Part shown: piece after piece, positions 1 to 9,275 of the stretch
Layout of the letters: every line of letters starts with the position of its first letter
Numbering within the stretch: position 1 is the stretch's first letter
DNA from: SIG607 sp045646245
GTDB taxonomy: Bacteria > Bacillota > Clostridia > Oscillospirales > Acutalibacteraceae
Assembly: GCA_045646245.1 (NCBI GenBank)
Contig: JAZRKJ010000039.1
Coordinates: forward strand, 8,988 to 72,987
DNA: 64,000 nt
Direction of reading: 5' to 3'
Made by a program: the position numbers and the translations under genes
Notes under the pieces: generated by a model
Told to the model about the DNA's origin: nothing
Seen by the model: only the letters and a program-made list of their open reading frames with translations
Databases searched by the model: none

Positions 1-1
1 C

Positions 2-577
2 TCCGCCGCGGTGAGTAGCTCTGAAATAACGTTAAACTATGGCGGGATGAAGCATACACTTATAAACCATAACCGTTTACTTAAGGAATACGACGGTGCT
101 GTCGGTGTTAAGACGGGCTTTACCAAAAAGTCGGGCAGATGCCTTGTTTCTGCCGCAAGGAAAGGTGACGGTTTAATAATTGCCGTTACCCTTAACGACA
201 GAAACGATTGGAACGACCACAAAGCAATGCTTGATTACGGTTTTTCTCAATTAAACGATTCTCCGCAAAGGTTCCCTTCGAAAACCTATACCGTAAAGGT
301 ATTTGGAGGAGAAACCGGTTGCGTAACGGCTATCACCCAAGAAGTAGCGTTTTGTACCGCCAAGGGGGAAAGTGTAACTGCTGAAGAATACGTTGTTCCC
401 TTTGTTTATGCCCCTGTTAAAGAAGGGGACTTTTTGGGATACGTTGAATATTACTGTGGTGAAAATCTTGTCGCCAAACAAACTCTCTCAGCGGGCAATA
501 AGGTGGAAGCTGCTCCTGAAGCGGGTCTTGTTGAAAAATTTATAATTTCGTTTAAAAAATTGCTTAACTTAATATAG
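2..577 (+). CDS. D-alanyl-D-alanine carboxypeptidase (PBP5/DacF family), 3' part
   Basis: This is the C-terminal part of a serine-type D,D-carboxypeptidase that trims the terminal D-Ala of peptidoglycan stem peptides outside the cell. The reading frame is open to the left edge, so the gene begins outside the window and the SxxK and SxN motifs are missing here. The visible part carries the KTG motif (in GVKTGFT), then the rest of the transpeptidase fold, and a C-terminal domain of about 100 residues like the PBP5 beta domain. The last 18 residues (EKFIISFKKLLNLI at the end) look like the amphipathic helix that anchors PBP5-type enzymes to the membrane. The gene stops 10 bases before rluB, a neighbourhood known from sporulating Firmicutes. 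Family assignment is firm; which paralogue (vegetative or sporulation) cannot be told. Confidence 0.9.
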   Translation, partial: SAAVSSSEITLNYGGMKHTLINHNRLLKEYDGAVGVKTGFTKKSGRCLVSAARKGDGLIIAVTLNDRNDWNDHKAMLDYGFSQLNDSPQRFPSKTYTVKVFGGETGCVTAITQEVAFCTAKGESVTAEEYVVPFVYAPVKEGDFLGYVEYYCGENLVAKQTLSAGNKVEAAPEAGLVEKFIISFKKLLNLI

Positions 578-587
578 AGGAGTAAAT

Positions 588-1337
588 ATGAAGGATAATA
601 AAATTCGTCTTCAAAAGTTTCTTGCTGACTGCGGTATTGCATCCAGAAGAAAAGCAGAAGAGCTTATAGAAAACAAAAAAGTAAAGGTAAACGGAAGACT
701 TGCGTCCATCGGCGATAAAGTTGACCCTATAAGAGATAAGGTTATGGTTTCGGGAAAGAACGTTGTACCCGTTACAAAAAAGGTTTATATTATGCTTCAT
801 AAACCAAGAGGTTTCGTTACTACCGTGTCGGATGATTTGGGGCGCAAGTGCGTTACTGACCTTGTTAAAGACGTAGGAGTAAGGGTTTTCCCCGTAGGAA
901 GATTGGATAAAGATTCCGAAGGTTTGCTTTTAATGACTAACGACGGTGAGTTTGCCAATAACTTAACTCACCCCTCAAAACACGTTAATAAAACTTACAG
1001 AACCACCGTTAAAGGACAAGTTGACGACGAGCAGATACTTCGTCTTTGTGAAGGTGTGGAAATTGACGGCAAAAAGACTCTTCCTTGCGATTGCTTCGTT
1101 GCGGAAAGAAAACCCGACAGAACCGTACTTATTTTTATTATTCACGAAGGCAGAAACCGTCAGATAAGAAAAATGTGCGAAGCAGTTAACCTTGAGGTTA
1201 TCAGATTAAAGCGTACCGAAATTGCCGGTGTAAAGCTTGGAATGTTGCCTCAGGGAAAATGGCGCGACCTTAACGAAAGGGAAATGAAGCGTCTTACTTC
1301 CGTTTCTTCCACCAAGGAGGGCGCGGAGAATGATTAG
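588..1337 (+). CDS. rluB: Pseudouridine synthase, RsuA/RluB family
   Basis: It converts a specific uridine of rRNA to pseudouridine; RluB acts on 23S rRNA helix 89 and RsuA on 16S, and the sequence alone does not decide between them, although proximity to a D,D-carboxypeptidase gene fits rluB of Firmicutes. The 249-residue protein starts with an S4 RNA-binding domain (RLQKFLADCGIASRRKAEEL) and continues into the catalytic domain with the signature GRLDKDSEGLLLMTNDG, in which the Asp is the catalytic residue. A second conserved block, GRNRQIRKMCEAV, lies near residue 190. The start ATG is preceded by AGAGGAG. The 3' end overlaps the next gene by 8 bases, so the two are translationally coupled. 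Confidence 0.93.
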   Translation: MKDNKIRLQKFLADCGIASRRKAEELIENKKVKVNGRLASIGDKVDPIRDKVMVSGKNVVPVTKKVYIMLHKPRGFVTTVSDDLGRKCVTDLVKDVGVRVFPVGRLDKDSEGLLLMTNDGEFANNLTHPSKHVNKTYRTTVKGQVDDEQILRLCEGVEIDGKKTLPCDCFVAERKPDRTVLIFIIHEGRNRQIRKMCEAVNLEVIRLKRTEIAGVKLGMLPQGKWRDLNEREMKRLTSVSSTKEGAEND

Positions 1338-1713
1338 TGTACTTCCCGTAAAAGAAAAAAGTGAAATAGAAAAGCTTTTTTCTAATCACTCTTTAAGCGT
1401 TACCGAATTTTCGGGAGCGGTATCGGCTGTGTGCCAAGGCGAAACCTTAGGATATTGCCTTTTTGAACTTGATAATAAAAAAATGACGATACTGGAAATT
1501 GAACCGAAAAACGATTTGTCACTTGCGGACGGAATTTTGAGAAGTGCTTTACATAATGCTGTCTGCGCAAAGGTAATAAGAGCAGAGTACCTTGAATCTT
1601 CACCGGTGGAATTGTTCCGAAAGCTGGATTTTATATTGGATAAAGATGAAAGGACTCTTGATATTTCCAAACTTTTTAAAAGTTGTCACAGTTGTGCAAA
1701 TAAAAACACTTGA
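1330..1713 (+). CDS. Small GNAT-like hypothetical protein
   Basis: This 127-residue protein has the look of a GNAT-fold acetyltransferase: a central beta-strand block (GETLGYCLFELDNKKMTILEI), a helix in the place of the acetyl-CoA loop and a C-terminal FRKLDFI-type segment. The usual Q/RxxGxG/A acetyl-CoA loop is not evident (EPKNDLSLADGILRSALHNA stands there), so the protein may be a degenerate or non-catalytic member. It overlaps rluB by 8 bases, with an AAGGAGGG ribosome binding site inside rluB. A promoter for secG begins right at its stop codon. Function unknown; the fold call is an inference. Confidence 0.6.
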   Translation: MISVLPVKEKSEIEKLFSNHSLSVTEFSGAVSAVCQGETLGYCLFELDNKKMTILEIEPKNDLSLADGILRSALHNAVCAKVIRAEYLESSPVELFRKLDFILDKDERTLDISKLFKSCHSCANKNT

Positions 1714-1738
1714 TTTTTTATTGTCTTTGTGATAGAAT
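1710..1738 (+). promoter_or_regulatory. Sigma-A type promoter for secG
   Basis: TTGATT at 1710-1715 and TAGAAT at 1733-1738 are separated by 17 bases. The pair lies at the stop codon of the preceding gene and about 30 bases upstream of the secG start. Confidence 0.6.
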
Positions 1739-1768
1739 TGCTATGTTAATGATTAGGAGGATTAAAAA

Positions 1769-2023
1769 ATGGATATTTTACAGATAATTTTAGGTATAGT
1801 ATTAGGTATACTTTCTTTAGCAATAATTGTTCTTGTTCTTTTCCAACAAGGTCATCGTTCCGGTATTAACGGTGCTATTTCCGGCGCTGCAGAAACATTC
1901 CTTTCCAAGAACAAGGCGAGAACTGCCGACGGACTTTTTAAGCGTCTCACTACTATTTGCGCTGTTTTATTCTTTATTGTAGCTATTGCTGCTACGGCAG
2001 TTGCAACCTTTATTGCAAAATAA
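1769..2023 (+). CDS. secG: Preprotein translocase subunit SecG
   Basis: SecG is a small integral membrane partner of SecYE and assists SecA-driven export of unfolded proteins. The 84-residue product has the family's layout: one transmembrane segment at residues 3-26, a cytoplasmic loop with the conserved GxG/A-A-E-T-F-L-like block (GAISGAAETFLSKNKARTADG) and a second membrane segment at about 60-82. It has an AGGAGG-type ribosome binding site, its own promoter and a strong terminator, so it is probably monocistronic. Confidence 0.92.
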   Translation: MDILQIILGIVLGILSLAIIVLVLFQQGHRSGINGAISGAAETFLSKNKARTADGLFKRLTTICAVLFFIVAIAATAVATFIAK

Positions 2024-2039
2024 TTGTACCGATTTTTAG

Positions 2040-2077
2040 GCGCGGCTTACTTTTGTAAGCCGCGCTTTTCATTTTTT
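2040..2077 (+). terminator. Intrinsic terminator after secG
   Basis: A perfect 11-bp stem (GCGCGGCTTAC at 2040-2050 with GTAAGCCGCGC at 2055-2065) closes a TTTT loop and is followed by a T-rich run to 2077. Confidence 0.9.
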
Positions 2078-2079
2078 TA

Positions 2080-2106
2080 CTCCCGTTTTCATAGTATAAA
2101 CGGGAG
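2080..2106 (+). promoter_or_regulatory. Hairpin covering the bofA ribosome binding site
   Basis: CTCCCGTTT (2080-2088) pairs perfectly with AAACGGGAG (2098-2106) across a 9-base loop. The right arm contains the GGGAG that serves as Shine-Dalgarno sequence for the ATG at 2115, so the folded form would hide it. Whether this controls translation is an inference. Confidence 0.45.
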
Positions 2107-2114
2107 ATGATATA

Positions 2115-2381
2115 ATGAAAATTCTTAGTATAGCGTTACTCGTTTTTCTAATACTGTATGGGCTTATTTATCTTTATTTGCTTATTGTTTCGCGAAAACC
2201 GTTCAAATATCTTTTTTTAAACGCATTTGTGGGTTGGTGGTGTTTTGCCGTAATTGAAATGCTTTCTTTTTTTAGCGGAATACACATTCCTTTAAACCCG
2301 TTTACCGCGGCGGTATCTGGAATTTTCGGCGTGCCCGGAACGTTTTTTTTAATTGTGCTTAAATATTGTATTTTTGTTTAA
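2115..2381 (+). CDS. bofA: BofA family protein (pro-sigma-K processing inhibitor-like)
   Basis: In Bacillus, BofA holds the membrane protease SpoIVFB inactive together with SpoIVFA until late sporulation. The 88-residue product has two to three hydrophobic segments and ends with the BofA signature: Asn in the central membrane region, then IPLNPFTAAVSGIFGVPG and a final hydrophobic stretch. Length matches the family (about 85-90). The start ATG follows GGGAGATGATATA; the GGGAG is part of a 9-bp inverted repeat (2080-2106). M23 and M50 genes resembling its classical partners lie at 58.8-60.0 kb in this window, which supports the call, but the target in this organism is not shown. Confidence 0.8.
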   Translation: MKILSIALLVFLILYGLIYLYLLIVSRKPFKYLFLNAFVGWWCFAVIEMLSFFSGIHIPLNPFTAAVSGIFGVPGTFFLIVLKYCIFV

Positions 2382-2408
2382 AAAATAGGTGCGAAACGTT
2401 TTATTATA

Positions 2409-2417
2409 TGGTATAAT
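2409..2417 (+). promoter_or_regulatory. Extended -10 promoter element before addB
   Basis: TGGTATAAT (TGn extension at 2409-2411 and TATAAT at 2412-2417) lies about 30 bases before the addB start. No good -35 hexamer is visible 16-18 bases upstream, as is common for extended -10 promoters. Confidence 0.5.
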
Positions 2418-2445
2418 ACTTATGATTAAACGTTTGGAGGAAGCA

Positions 2446-5400
2446 ATGCTTAATTTTGTATACGGACGCGCCGCTACAGGTAAAACTACCGAAATACTTT
2501 CTATGATAGAAAAAAAGGTCAAAAACGGAAACGAAGTCGTTTTTATTGTGCCCGAACAATTCACGTTTGAAAGCGAAAGATCGGTACTTTCTTTGTTGGG
2601 GGATAAACTATCTCACAAAGTTACCGTTTTAAGTTTTACCGCCCTTGCAGAAACCCTTACGCGAATTTGCGGAGGCAGCGCAAGAGGCGTACTTTCGGAT
2701 GCTGATAAAATCCTTTTTATGAATCGCACTCTCCTTGCATTAAAGGATGAATTATTGATTTGGAGAAGGTATCTTTCAGCTCCCGGTTTTGCCTCAAAAG
2801 TAGTTGATATGATCGGCGAATTAAAGATAAGTGCTATTTTTCCGGAGGATTTGGAAAAGGTGGCGGACAAGCTTAACGGAACGGCGCTTAAAGAAAAAAT
2901 TAAAGCATTGGCGCTTGTGTACAGAGCTTACGACGCAGCGCTTTCAAATAAATTTATTGACCCTGCGGACAAGCTGGATAAGCTTTATAACGATTTATTG
3001 CACAACGATTTTTTTAAAAACAAATCGGTGTTTATCGATGGATTTAAGGGCTTTACCGGTCAACAGTATCGCGTAATAGACGTTATTGTTTCAACCGCCG
3101 AAAGTGTGACGGTTGCTTTGCTGTGCGATACTTTGGAAAAAACGGATGAGCTTAATATTTTTTCCAATACCGTTGACGTTGCGGAGAGAATGAAAGATAT
3201 TGCGCTTCGCCACAAGATTCCTATTGGCGAAAAAATTCATCTTGAGAATCCTCATTACGAAACGGAAGCTATGCGAAAGGTGGAAAGTATTCTTTCGGGT
3301 AATCTTTATGCAGATGGAAAAGAAAGTGAATACGTGAACTTTTGCGTAGCCAAAACTCCTGCGGATGAAGTGGCTTTTGCCGCAAGAAATATAAGACGCC
3401 TTACGCGTGAAGAGAATTACCGTTACAAGGATTTTGTTATTATTGCGCGTAATCCCGAGCTTTACGAAAATGCCATTGAACGTGAATTTTTAAGTCACGA
3501 CATTTCTTGCTTTTTTGACAAACGCATTCCGCTGATTATTTCGCCTCTTTATGCGTTTATTGATTCTGCGCTTACCTGCGTAAAATCTTTTGACAGTAAT
3601 GAAATATTCCGATACATTAAAACCGGTCTTTCGGTGAACCTGGGCGATGACGAAATAAACGAACTTGAAAATTACGTATTCCTTTGGGATATCAACAGGT
3701 TTGCTTGGGAACAAAATTGGGATATGGACCCAACGGGCTTTTCCGAAACCAAAGCGGATAAAGAAAAGGAAATAGCGGAAACCTTATCCCGTCTTAACGG
3801 TATGAGAAGCAAGGTTATAGAACCCGTTATAAAGCTGCGAAATGAATTCGGAGAAACCGTTAAGGAAAAGGCAACGGCAATTGTTAATTTATTGAACCGT
3901 TGTGAAACCTCAAAAAAGATGAGTGTTTTGCTTTCCGAAGTTTCAAATAGCTTTTCCCCTGAAGATATTGATGCTTTAAGGCAAAGCTGGGACTGTATTA
4001 TGAACGTGCTTGACGGTATGGTGCGTTGCTTCGGCGACGATACGGTTTCAGAAGAACAGTTTATGGATATGTTCCGAATTTCTTGTGAAACCACCACCGT
4101 TGGCAGAATTCCGCAAATGCTTGATGAAGTAACCTTTGGTGCGGCGGACAGAATCCGACCATCGCGTCCCAAAGTTGCATTTATTTTGGGAGCAAAACAA
4201 GGTGTTTTCCCAAAACTGCCCGAAAACTCAAGTTTACTTGGTAATTCTGACCGCCGTATACTTATTGATAACGGGCTTGAAATACGTAATAAAACCATTT
4301 TCCAGACGGTGGAAGAAAGCCAGCTTGTGTATGCTTCCCTTTGCTGTCCGTCAGAAAGACTGTTTATTTCTTACAGTCAGGTGGATTCAAGCGGAAGTTC
4401 GGGTGAACCTTCGGGATTTTTTACCTTACTTAAGGATTCTCTTTCCAGCGAAAAATGTTTTTTCGAGCCTTCCGAAATGCTTGAAGAAAGCAATTTGCCC
4501 GAAACCGAAGAAACGGCTTTTCGCGTACTTTGTTCTTTGGGTTCTAATGATAAAGCTGCCGCCGACACCCTTAAGGGAGCATTGTTTGATAACAAGGGAA
4601 TTGAAGAAAGATACGAGCGCATGAAAAACGTATCGGTTACCGCTGAACAAAAGCTTTCCGAAGAAACTGCTAAAAAGTTTTTCGGTGATGATATTCGGCT
4701 TTCCGCAACGTCTTTTGATGTTTTTCATGCTTGTCACTTCAGGTATTTTTGCAAATATGCGTTAAATACCGGAATTATTCAACCCGCAAAACTTAACGTT
4801 ATGCAAAGAGGTACTATTATTCACTACGTTATAGAACAGTTTTGCAACGCGCATATGAAGGATATCGCGACTGTTACAAAGGAACAGATAGAAGAAGAAA
4901 CCGACAAGTATATAAAAGAGTATTTTTCGAAAGTAAGAGGAAGCAACTTTATTCTTAATGCAAGAATTAAATTTCTTGTGGATAAAATTGCCGAAGGCAC
5001 AGTAGAGGTTTTGGAGAGAATTGTTGCTGATTTTGCGCAAAGCGGTTTCCGACCCGAACGTTGTGAGGTTTCCATAAATACTAAAGAAAAGAACGGAATA
5101 ATACCTGTTGTAGAATTTCCTTTCGGAACAAATTCCAAGTTTTCCTTTACGGGAAGTATTGACCGACTTGATACCTTTAACAGCTACGTAAGAATTGTAG
5201 ACTATAAAACCGGAACTAAAAACTTTAGTATGAAAGACACTTTATACGGCCTTAATTTGCAAATGCTTTTGTACCTTTATTGTGTGATTCGCGGGAATAA
5301 TCCCGATTATAAAGGTAAAAAGCCGGCGGGAATTTTGTATTTTCCTTCTAAAAAGGACTTAAAAAAAGAAGGCCTTATTATGAACGGTTTAATTAACGAT

Positions 5401-5754
5401 GCTGAAATAGTCAGAGAGGCTATGGAAAAAGAAAACCAAGGCAAACACGTTCCTGTATATAAGCTGACCAAGGATAATAAACCGTATAAAAACAATAGCA
5501 GCCATATTTCCGAAAGAGCGTTTGGTGTTATTTTTGATTTTATTGAGAAGAAAGCCGCCGAAATGGGTGAAACTCTTCACAGGGGTGATATTTCGGTTAA
5601 TCCGGTTGGCAACAACGAGAATGATAATGCTTGTAAATATTGTGATTATAAGTCGGTTTGCGGACTTGAAAATGAAAAGTGGCGTAAAATAGAATCAAAG
5701 AATAACGAAACGGTATTACTTGAAATGGAAGGGGGAAGCAGTAATGAAGTATGA
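2446..5754 (+). CDS. addB: ATP-dependent helicase/nuclease subunit B (AddB)
   Basis: AddB pairs with AddA to process double-strand DNA ends for recombinational repair. The 1102-residue protein begins with an intact Walker A motif (GRAATGKT, residues 6-13). The C-terminal RecB-like nuclease domain holds the core IVDYKTG motif (coding position about 5195-5215) and an iron-sulfur cluster: an isolated Cys in FHACHFRYFCKY near residue 765, then CKYCDYKSVC near residue 1065. The start at 2446 is chosen because GGAGG sits at 2436-2440 and the Walker motif follows at the family's usual distance; frames further upstream lack a ribosome binding site. It overlaps addA by 11 bases. Confidence 0.95.
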   Translation: MLNFVYGRAATGKTTEILSMIEKKVKNGNEVVFIVPEQFTFESERSVLSLLGDKLSHKVTVLSFTALAETLTRICGGSARGVLSDADKILFMNRTLLALKDELLIWRRYLSAPGFASKVVDMIGELKISAIFPEDLEKVADKLNGTALKEKIKALALVYRAYDAALSNKFIDPADKLDKLYNDLLHNDFFKNKSVFIDGFKGFTGQQYRVIDVIVSTAESVTVALLCDTLEKTDELNIFSNTVDVAERMKDIALRHKIPIGEKIHLENPHYETEAMRKVESILSGNLYADGKESEYVNFCVAKTPADEVAFAARNIRRLTREENYRYKDFVIIARNPELYENAIEREFLSHDISCFFDKRIPLIISPLYAFIDSALTCVKSFDSNEIFRYIKTGLSVNLGDDEINELENYVFLWDINRFAWEQNWDMDPTGFSETKADKEKEIAETLSRLNGMRSKVIEPVIKLRNEFGETVKEKATAIVNLLNRCETSKKMSVLLSEVSNSFSPEDIDALRQSWDCIMNVLDGMVRCFGDDTVSEEQFMDMFRISCETTTVGRIPQMLDEVTFGAADRIRPSRPKVAFILGAKQGVFPKLPENSSLLGNSDRRILIDNGLEIRNKTIFQTVEESQLVYASLCCPSERLFISYSQVDSSGSSGEPSGFFTLLKDSLSSEKCFFEPSEMLEESNLPETEETAFRVLCSLGSNDKAAADTLKGALFDNKGIEERYERMKNVSVTAEQKLSEETAKKFFGDDIRLSATSFDVFHACHFRYFCKYALNTGIIQPAKLNVMQRGTIIHYVIEQFCNAHMKDIATVTKEQIEEETDKYIKEYFSKVRGSNFILNARIKFLVDKIAEGTVEVLERIVADFAQSGFRPERCEVSINTKEKNGIIPVVEFPFGTNSKFSFTGSIDRLDTFNSYVRIVDYKTGTKNFSMKDTLYGLNLQMLLYLYCVIRGNNPDYKGKKPAGILYFPSKKDLKKEGLIMNGLINDAEIVREAMEKENQGKHVPVYKLTKDNKPYKNNSSHISERAFGVIFDFIEKKAAEMGETLHRGDISVNPVGNNENDNACKYCDYKSVCGLENEKWRKIESKNNETVLLEMEGGSSNEV

Positions 5755-8700
5755 TGAATTAACCCATTCTCAAAAAGCCGCGGTAGACCAACGGGGAAGT
5801 ATTCTTGTTTCGGCTGCGGCGGGTTCGGGTAAAACTGCAGTATTGGTTGAACGCATAATTAAAGAGCTTACGGCGGAGGATGACCATATAAACGCAGACA
5901 GACTTCTTGTAGTGACCTTTACGGTGGCGGCTGCGGCAGAAATGCGTTCGCGTATTGAAAAAGGTCTTGACGATTACTGTGCCGAGCACCCCGATGATAC
6001 TAATGCTTTAAAGCAAAAATTATTGCTTCAAAGCGCAAAAATTTGTACTATTGACTCCTTCTGTATAGATATGGTGCGTGAAAATTTTGCTAAAGCGGGA
6101 GTTGCGCCGGATTTTAAAATAGCGGAAGATAAAGATATATTTTTAATGGAAGAAAAAGCGCTTTCTAAAGTTTTTGCAAAGTATTTTGAAAGTGACGACC
6201 AAGATTTTATTAAACTTCTTAATGCTTTTGGTTCTGTTTATGATGAAGGCGAACTTATGAAGGCTGTAAAGAAAATTTATAATTTCAGCCAAAATCTGCC
6301 TTTCCCTGAAAAATGGTTTGAATTAGCGGAGGATAGGTATACTCCGCAATCTTTCGATATGTGGTGTGACTTGGCTTTTAAGGAAGCAAAGCGCAGAATA
6401 AGTATTGCAAGTCGTTTTGTTAAAGCCACAGAACCTTATTTTGATAATGATGAAGATGTTAAAAATGCTTATTCTAAAACTTTGGAGGACGCCGGAGAAA
6501 CTTGCGATAAGCTTAATGAAGCTGCCGATAACCGTGATTGGGATGCGCTAAAAAACGGCTTGGATTATAAGTGGAAAAGCTTTGGCAGCATAAGCAAATC
6601 CAAAGAAAATCCAAACGCCGTAGCCGTTACCGCTTTACGAGACCTTTGTAAGGCTCAACTGGATAAAATTAAAAAGATTTTCGATGCTGATTTGGCGGTT
6701 GTGAAAACCAGATTTTTAGATAACGCACCCACAAGTAAAACCTTGATTCATTTATCCCGTGAATATGCAAAAGCTTTTAATCAAGAAAAAAAGGAAAATA
6801 ATTGTTATACCTTTTCCGATATTGAGCATTTGGCGTTTTCGCTCATTTGCCGTCTTGTAGACGGAGAGGTTGTTCTTACCGATGAAGCAAAAGAATACGT
6901 TGAGAATTTCGACGAAGTTCTTGTTGACGAATACCAAGACGTTAACGACTTGCAGGATACTTTCTTTCACTATTTATCCGATTACGGAAAGCACCTTTTT
7001 GTGGTTGGTGACGTTAAACAGAGCATTTACGGTTTCCGTGGCGCCAATCCTGAAAATTTTATTGAAAAAATCAATAAATCCGTAAAATATGATATAGCGG
7101 GAGAGGACGATATAAAGTCAATTGTGCTTGACGCTAACTTCAGAAGCCGCAGCGGTATTTGCGATTTTGTTAATTTTACTTTTGATAAACTTATGACCAA
7201 AGATACAAGCGGTATTTCTTATATGGATACCGAACGTCTTTCGCCTGAGGCTAAATATCCGGAGTCGGAAGAGCCGTGTGCGGAGGTACATATAATTGAA
7301 AGCAATGATAATAAAAAAGAAGCAATACATATTGCCGACTGTATTGAAAAGGTTATGGCTTCGGGGGAAATTATTACCGATGAAAAAACCAAGGAATTAA
7401 GAAAAGCCAAATATTCAGACTTTGCGGTTTTAGTGCGTAATATGAAAAAGACCGCCTCGTTTATTGCCGAAGAACTGAAAAGGCGGGGAATACCCGTTTC
7501 TTATACCAAAGAAAACTTTTTAGAAGCCCAAGAAATAAAAGTTATGTTGGCTTTTTTAAGGGTTATAGATAATCCTACTCGTGATGTCGAGCTTCTTTCG
7601 GCTATGATGTCGCCTTTATTTGGTTTTACTGCTGAAGATTTAGCGGAAATACGTTGCGCTAAACGTAATTCAAGGCTTTATAACGCAGTTGTATTAAGCG
7701 CAAAAAACGGTAATGATAAGTGCAAAAAGTTTATTGAGTATATTACCGATTTGCGAAAAAGCGCGGTTGTTTTGCCTTTGCCTAAGCTTATAACCAAAAT
7801 TTACGATACCACCGGTTTTTTGAATATTGCCGAAATGATGAATGACGGTCAGGCGAGAAGCGCTAATCTTTTAAGGCTTGTTGACATTGCTTCTTCGGTT
7901 AGCTCCGCGGGAAATAACGATATAGGAAATTTCCTTGATACTCTTGATAAGTTTGATGAGAAAAAGTTTAAGGGAGCAACCCTTTCGTCAGGAAGTAATT
8001 CGGTCAAAATTATGACTATTCACAACTCAAAAGGTTTGCAGTTTCCGGTGTGTATTCTCGGTTATACCGGTTCTAAATTTAATACCGCGGATGAAACCGA
8101 AAAAGTTATGGCAGATGCGGAATACGGTGTTTCTTTTAGGTATTATAACGAAGAAGGAAACGTAACCACGCTTGATAAAACGTTACTTTCCTCTTTCTAC
8201 CATACTCGGCTTTTAAAGGAAGAACTTCGGCTGCTTTATGTTGCTTTAACAAGAGCGAAAGAAAAACTTATTATAACCATGGCGCTACCCAATGTTCAAA
8301 ATAAACTGAATAAAACGGCGTTATCTATTGAGTCTTCCGGTATGACGGTTAGTGAAGATATGTATTCATCGGCTCAAAACTATGCCGACTGGATAATTCC
8401 TTGTTCTCTTTTGCATCCCGACGGAGGAAAGCTCCGCGTTCAAACCTGTATGGTGGAATGTGATGACGATTTTAGAGAAAAAGCGGTTATAGACGTTTAT
8501 GACGTTAAAGACGAAGAAATTTCTGCTGATGAACCAGACAAAACGGAAGACGCGGAATCTTTATGCAACAGGGAACTGGCGCAAGAAATCAAAAAAAGAA
8601 TAAACAGCGTATACCGTTATGACGTGTTAAGAAGCGTTGAAGCCAAAGCGTCGGTATCTGATATTGTTCATAAAGCTGAGATAGGAAACTATGACTTTAC

Positions 8701-9238
8701 TTCAGCTCCCGGATTCTTAAACAAAAACGGACTTACTCCCACCGCTCGCGGTACAGCGGTACACAAAATAATGCAGTTTATGGATTACGCTGCCGCAAGA
8801 AAGGATTTTGACGCAGAAATCGAAAGACTTAAAGAATGGGAATATATAACCGAAGAGGAAGCCAAGGTAGATACCGTTCACGTAAGACGTTTTGTGAGGA
8901 GCAGCCTGTTTGACAGAATATGCGCTTCAGGTAAAGCGGAAAGGGAAATGCAATTCCTTACGAGTATGCCCGCGCTTCTTATTAAACCGGATTTGCCGGA
9001 AGAATTTAAAGATGAAAAAATTATTGTTCAGGGCGCGGTTGACCTTATGTTTTACGAACCTGACGGTATTGTTATAGTTGATTTTAAAACCGACCGTGTA
9101 AAGGAAGAAAAGCAGCTTATTGACGCTTATGCGGAGCAACTTAGGATATATTCCGATGCTTGCGAAAAAATCACGGGGCTTCCCGTCAAAGAAAAAATCA
9201 TCTATTCTCTTGTGTTAGACCGCTCTATTGTGGTATAA
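5744..9238 (+). CDS. addA: ATP-dependent helicase/nuclease subunit A (AddA)
   Basis: This is the UvrD-like 3'-5' helicase and nuclease subunit of the AddAB end-processing enzyme. The 1164-residue protein has Walker A SAAAGSGKT near residue 25, Walker B/motif II VDEYQDVND near 390, motif III GDVKQSIYGFRGA, motif IV/V elements including MTIHNSKGLQFPV, motif VI YVALTRAKEKL near 830, and a C-terminal PD-(D/E)XK nuclease core (GAVDLMFYEPDGIVIVDFKTDR). Start 5744 follows a GGGGG/AAGGGGG ribosome binding site inside the end of addB. The 3' end contains a promoter for the next operon. Confidence 0.95.
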   Translation: MKYDELTHSQKAAVDQRGSILVSAAAGSGKTAVLVERIIKELTAEDDHINADRLLVVTFTVAAAAEMRSRIEKGLDDYCAEHPDDTNALKQKLLLQSAKICTIDSFCIDMVRENFAKAGVAPDFKIAEDKDIFLMEEKALSKVFAKYFESDDQDFIKLLNAFGSVYDEGELMKAVKKIYNFSQNLPFPEKWFELAEDRYTPQSFDMWCDLAFKEAKRRISIASRFVKATEPYFDNDEDVKNAYSKTLEDAGETCDKLNEAADNRDWDALKNGLDYKWKSFGSISKSKENPNAVAVTALRDLCKAQLDKIKKIFDADLAVVKTRFLDNAPTSKTLIHLSREYAKAFNQEKKENNCYTFSDIEHLAFSLICRLVDGEVVLTDEAKEYVENFDEVLVDEYQDVNDLQDTFFHYLSDYGKHLFVVGDVKQSIYGFRGANPENFIEKINKSVKYDIAGEDDIKSIVLDANFRSRSGICDFVNFTFDKLMTKDTSGISYMDTERLSPEAKYPESEEPCAEVHIIESNDNKKEAIHIADCIEKVMASGEIITDEKTKELRKAKYSDFAVLVRNMKKTASFIAEELKRRGIPVSYTKENFLEAQEIKVMLAFLRVIDNPTRDVELLSAMMSPLFGFTAEDLAEIRCAKRNSRLYNAVVLSAKNGNDKCKKFIEYITDLRKSAVVLPLPKLITKIYDTTGFLNIAEMMNDGQARSANLLRLVDIASSVSSAGNNDIGNFLDTLDKFDEKKFKGATLSSGSNSVKIMTIHNSKGLQFPVCILGYTGSKFNTADETEKVMADAEYGVSFRYYNEEGNVTTLDKTLLSSFYHTRLLKEELRLLYVALTRAKEKLIITMALPNVQNKLNKTALSIESSGMTVSEDMYSSAQNYADWIIPCSLLHPDGGKLRVQTCMVECDDDFREKAVIDVYDVKDEEISADEPDKTEDAESLCNRELAQEIKKRINSVYRYDVLRSVEAKASVSDIVHKAEIGNYDFTSAPGFLNKNGLTPTARGTAVHKIMQFMDYAAARKDFDAEIERLKEWEYITEEEAKVDTVHVRRFVRSSLFDRICASGKAEREMQFLTSMPALLIKPDLPEEFKDEKIIVQGAVDLMFYEPDGIVIVDFKTDRVKEEKQLIDAYAEQLRIYSDACEKITGLPVKEKIIYSLVLDRSIVV

Positions 9239-9239
9239 T
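9210..9239 (+). promoter_or_regulatory. Promoter inside the end of addA for the M16 pair
   Basis: TTGTGT (9210-9215) and TATAAT (9234-9239) are 18 bases apart, and TGG precedes the -10 as an extended element. It would drive the ymfF-ymfH-lgt-folD run independently of addAB. Confidence 0.55.
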
Positions 9240-9275
9240 ACTTTATAATATGCTTTTGAAATGGAGGAAAGAGAT

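Noticed and set aside
3672..4298. Minus-strand frame of 208 residues inside addB
   Set aside because: It is antisense to a continuous AddB domain; Ser/Ile/Leu-rich composition is typical of a shadow frame.
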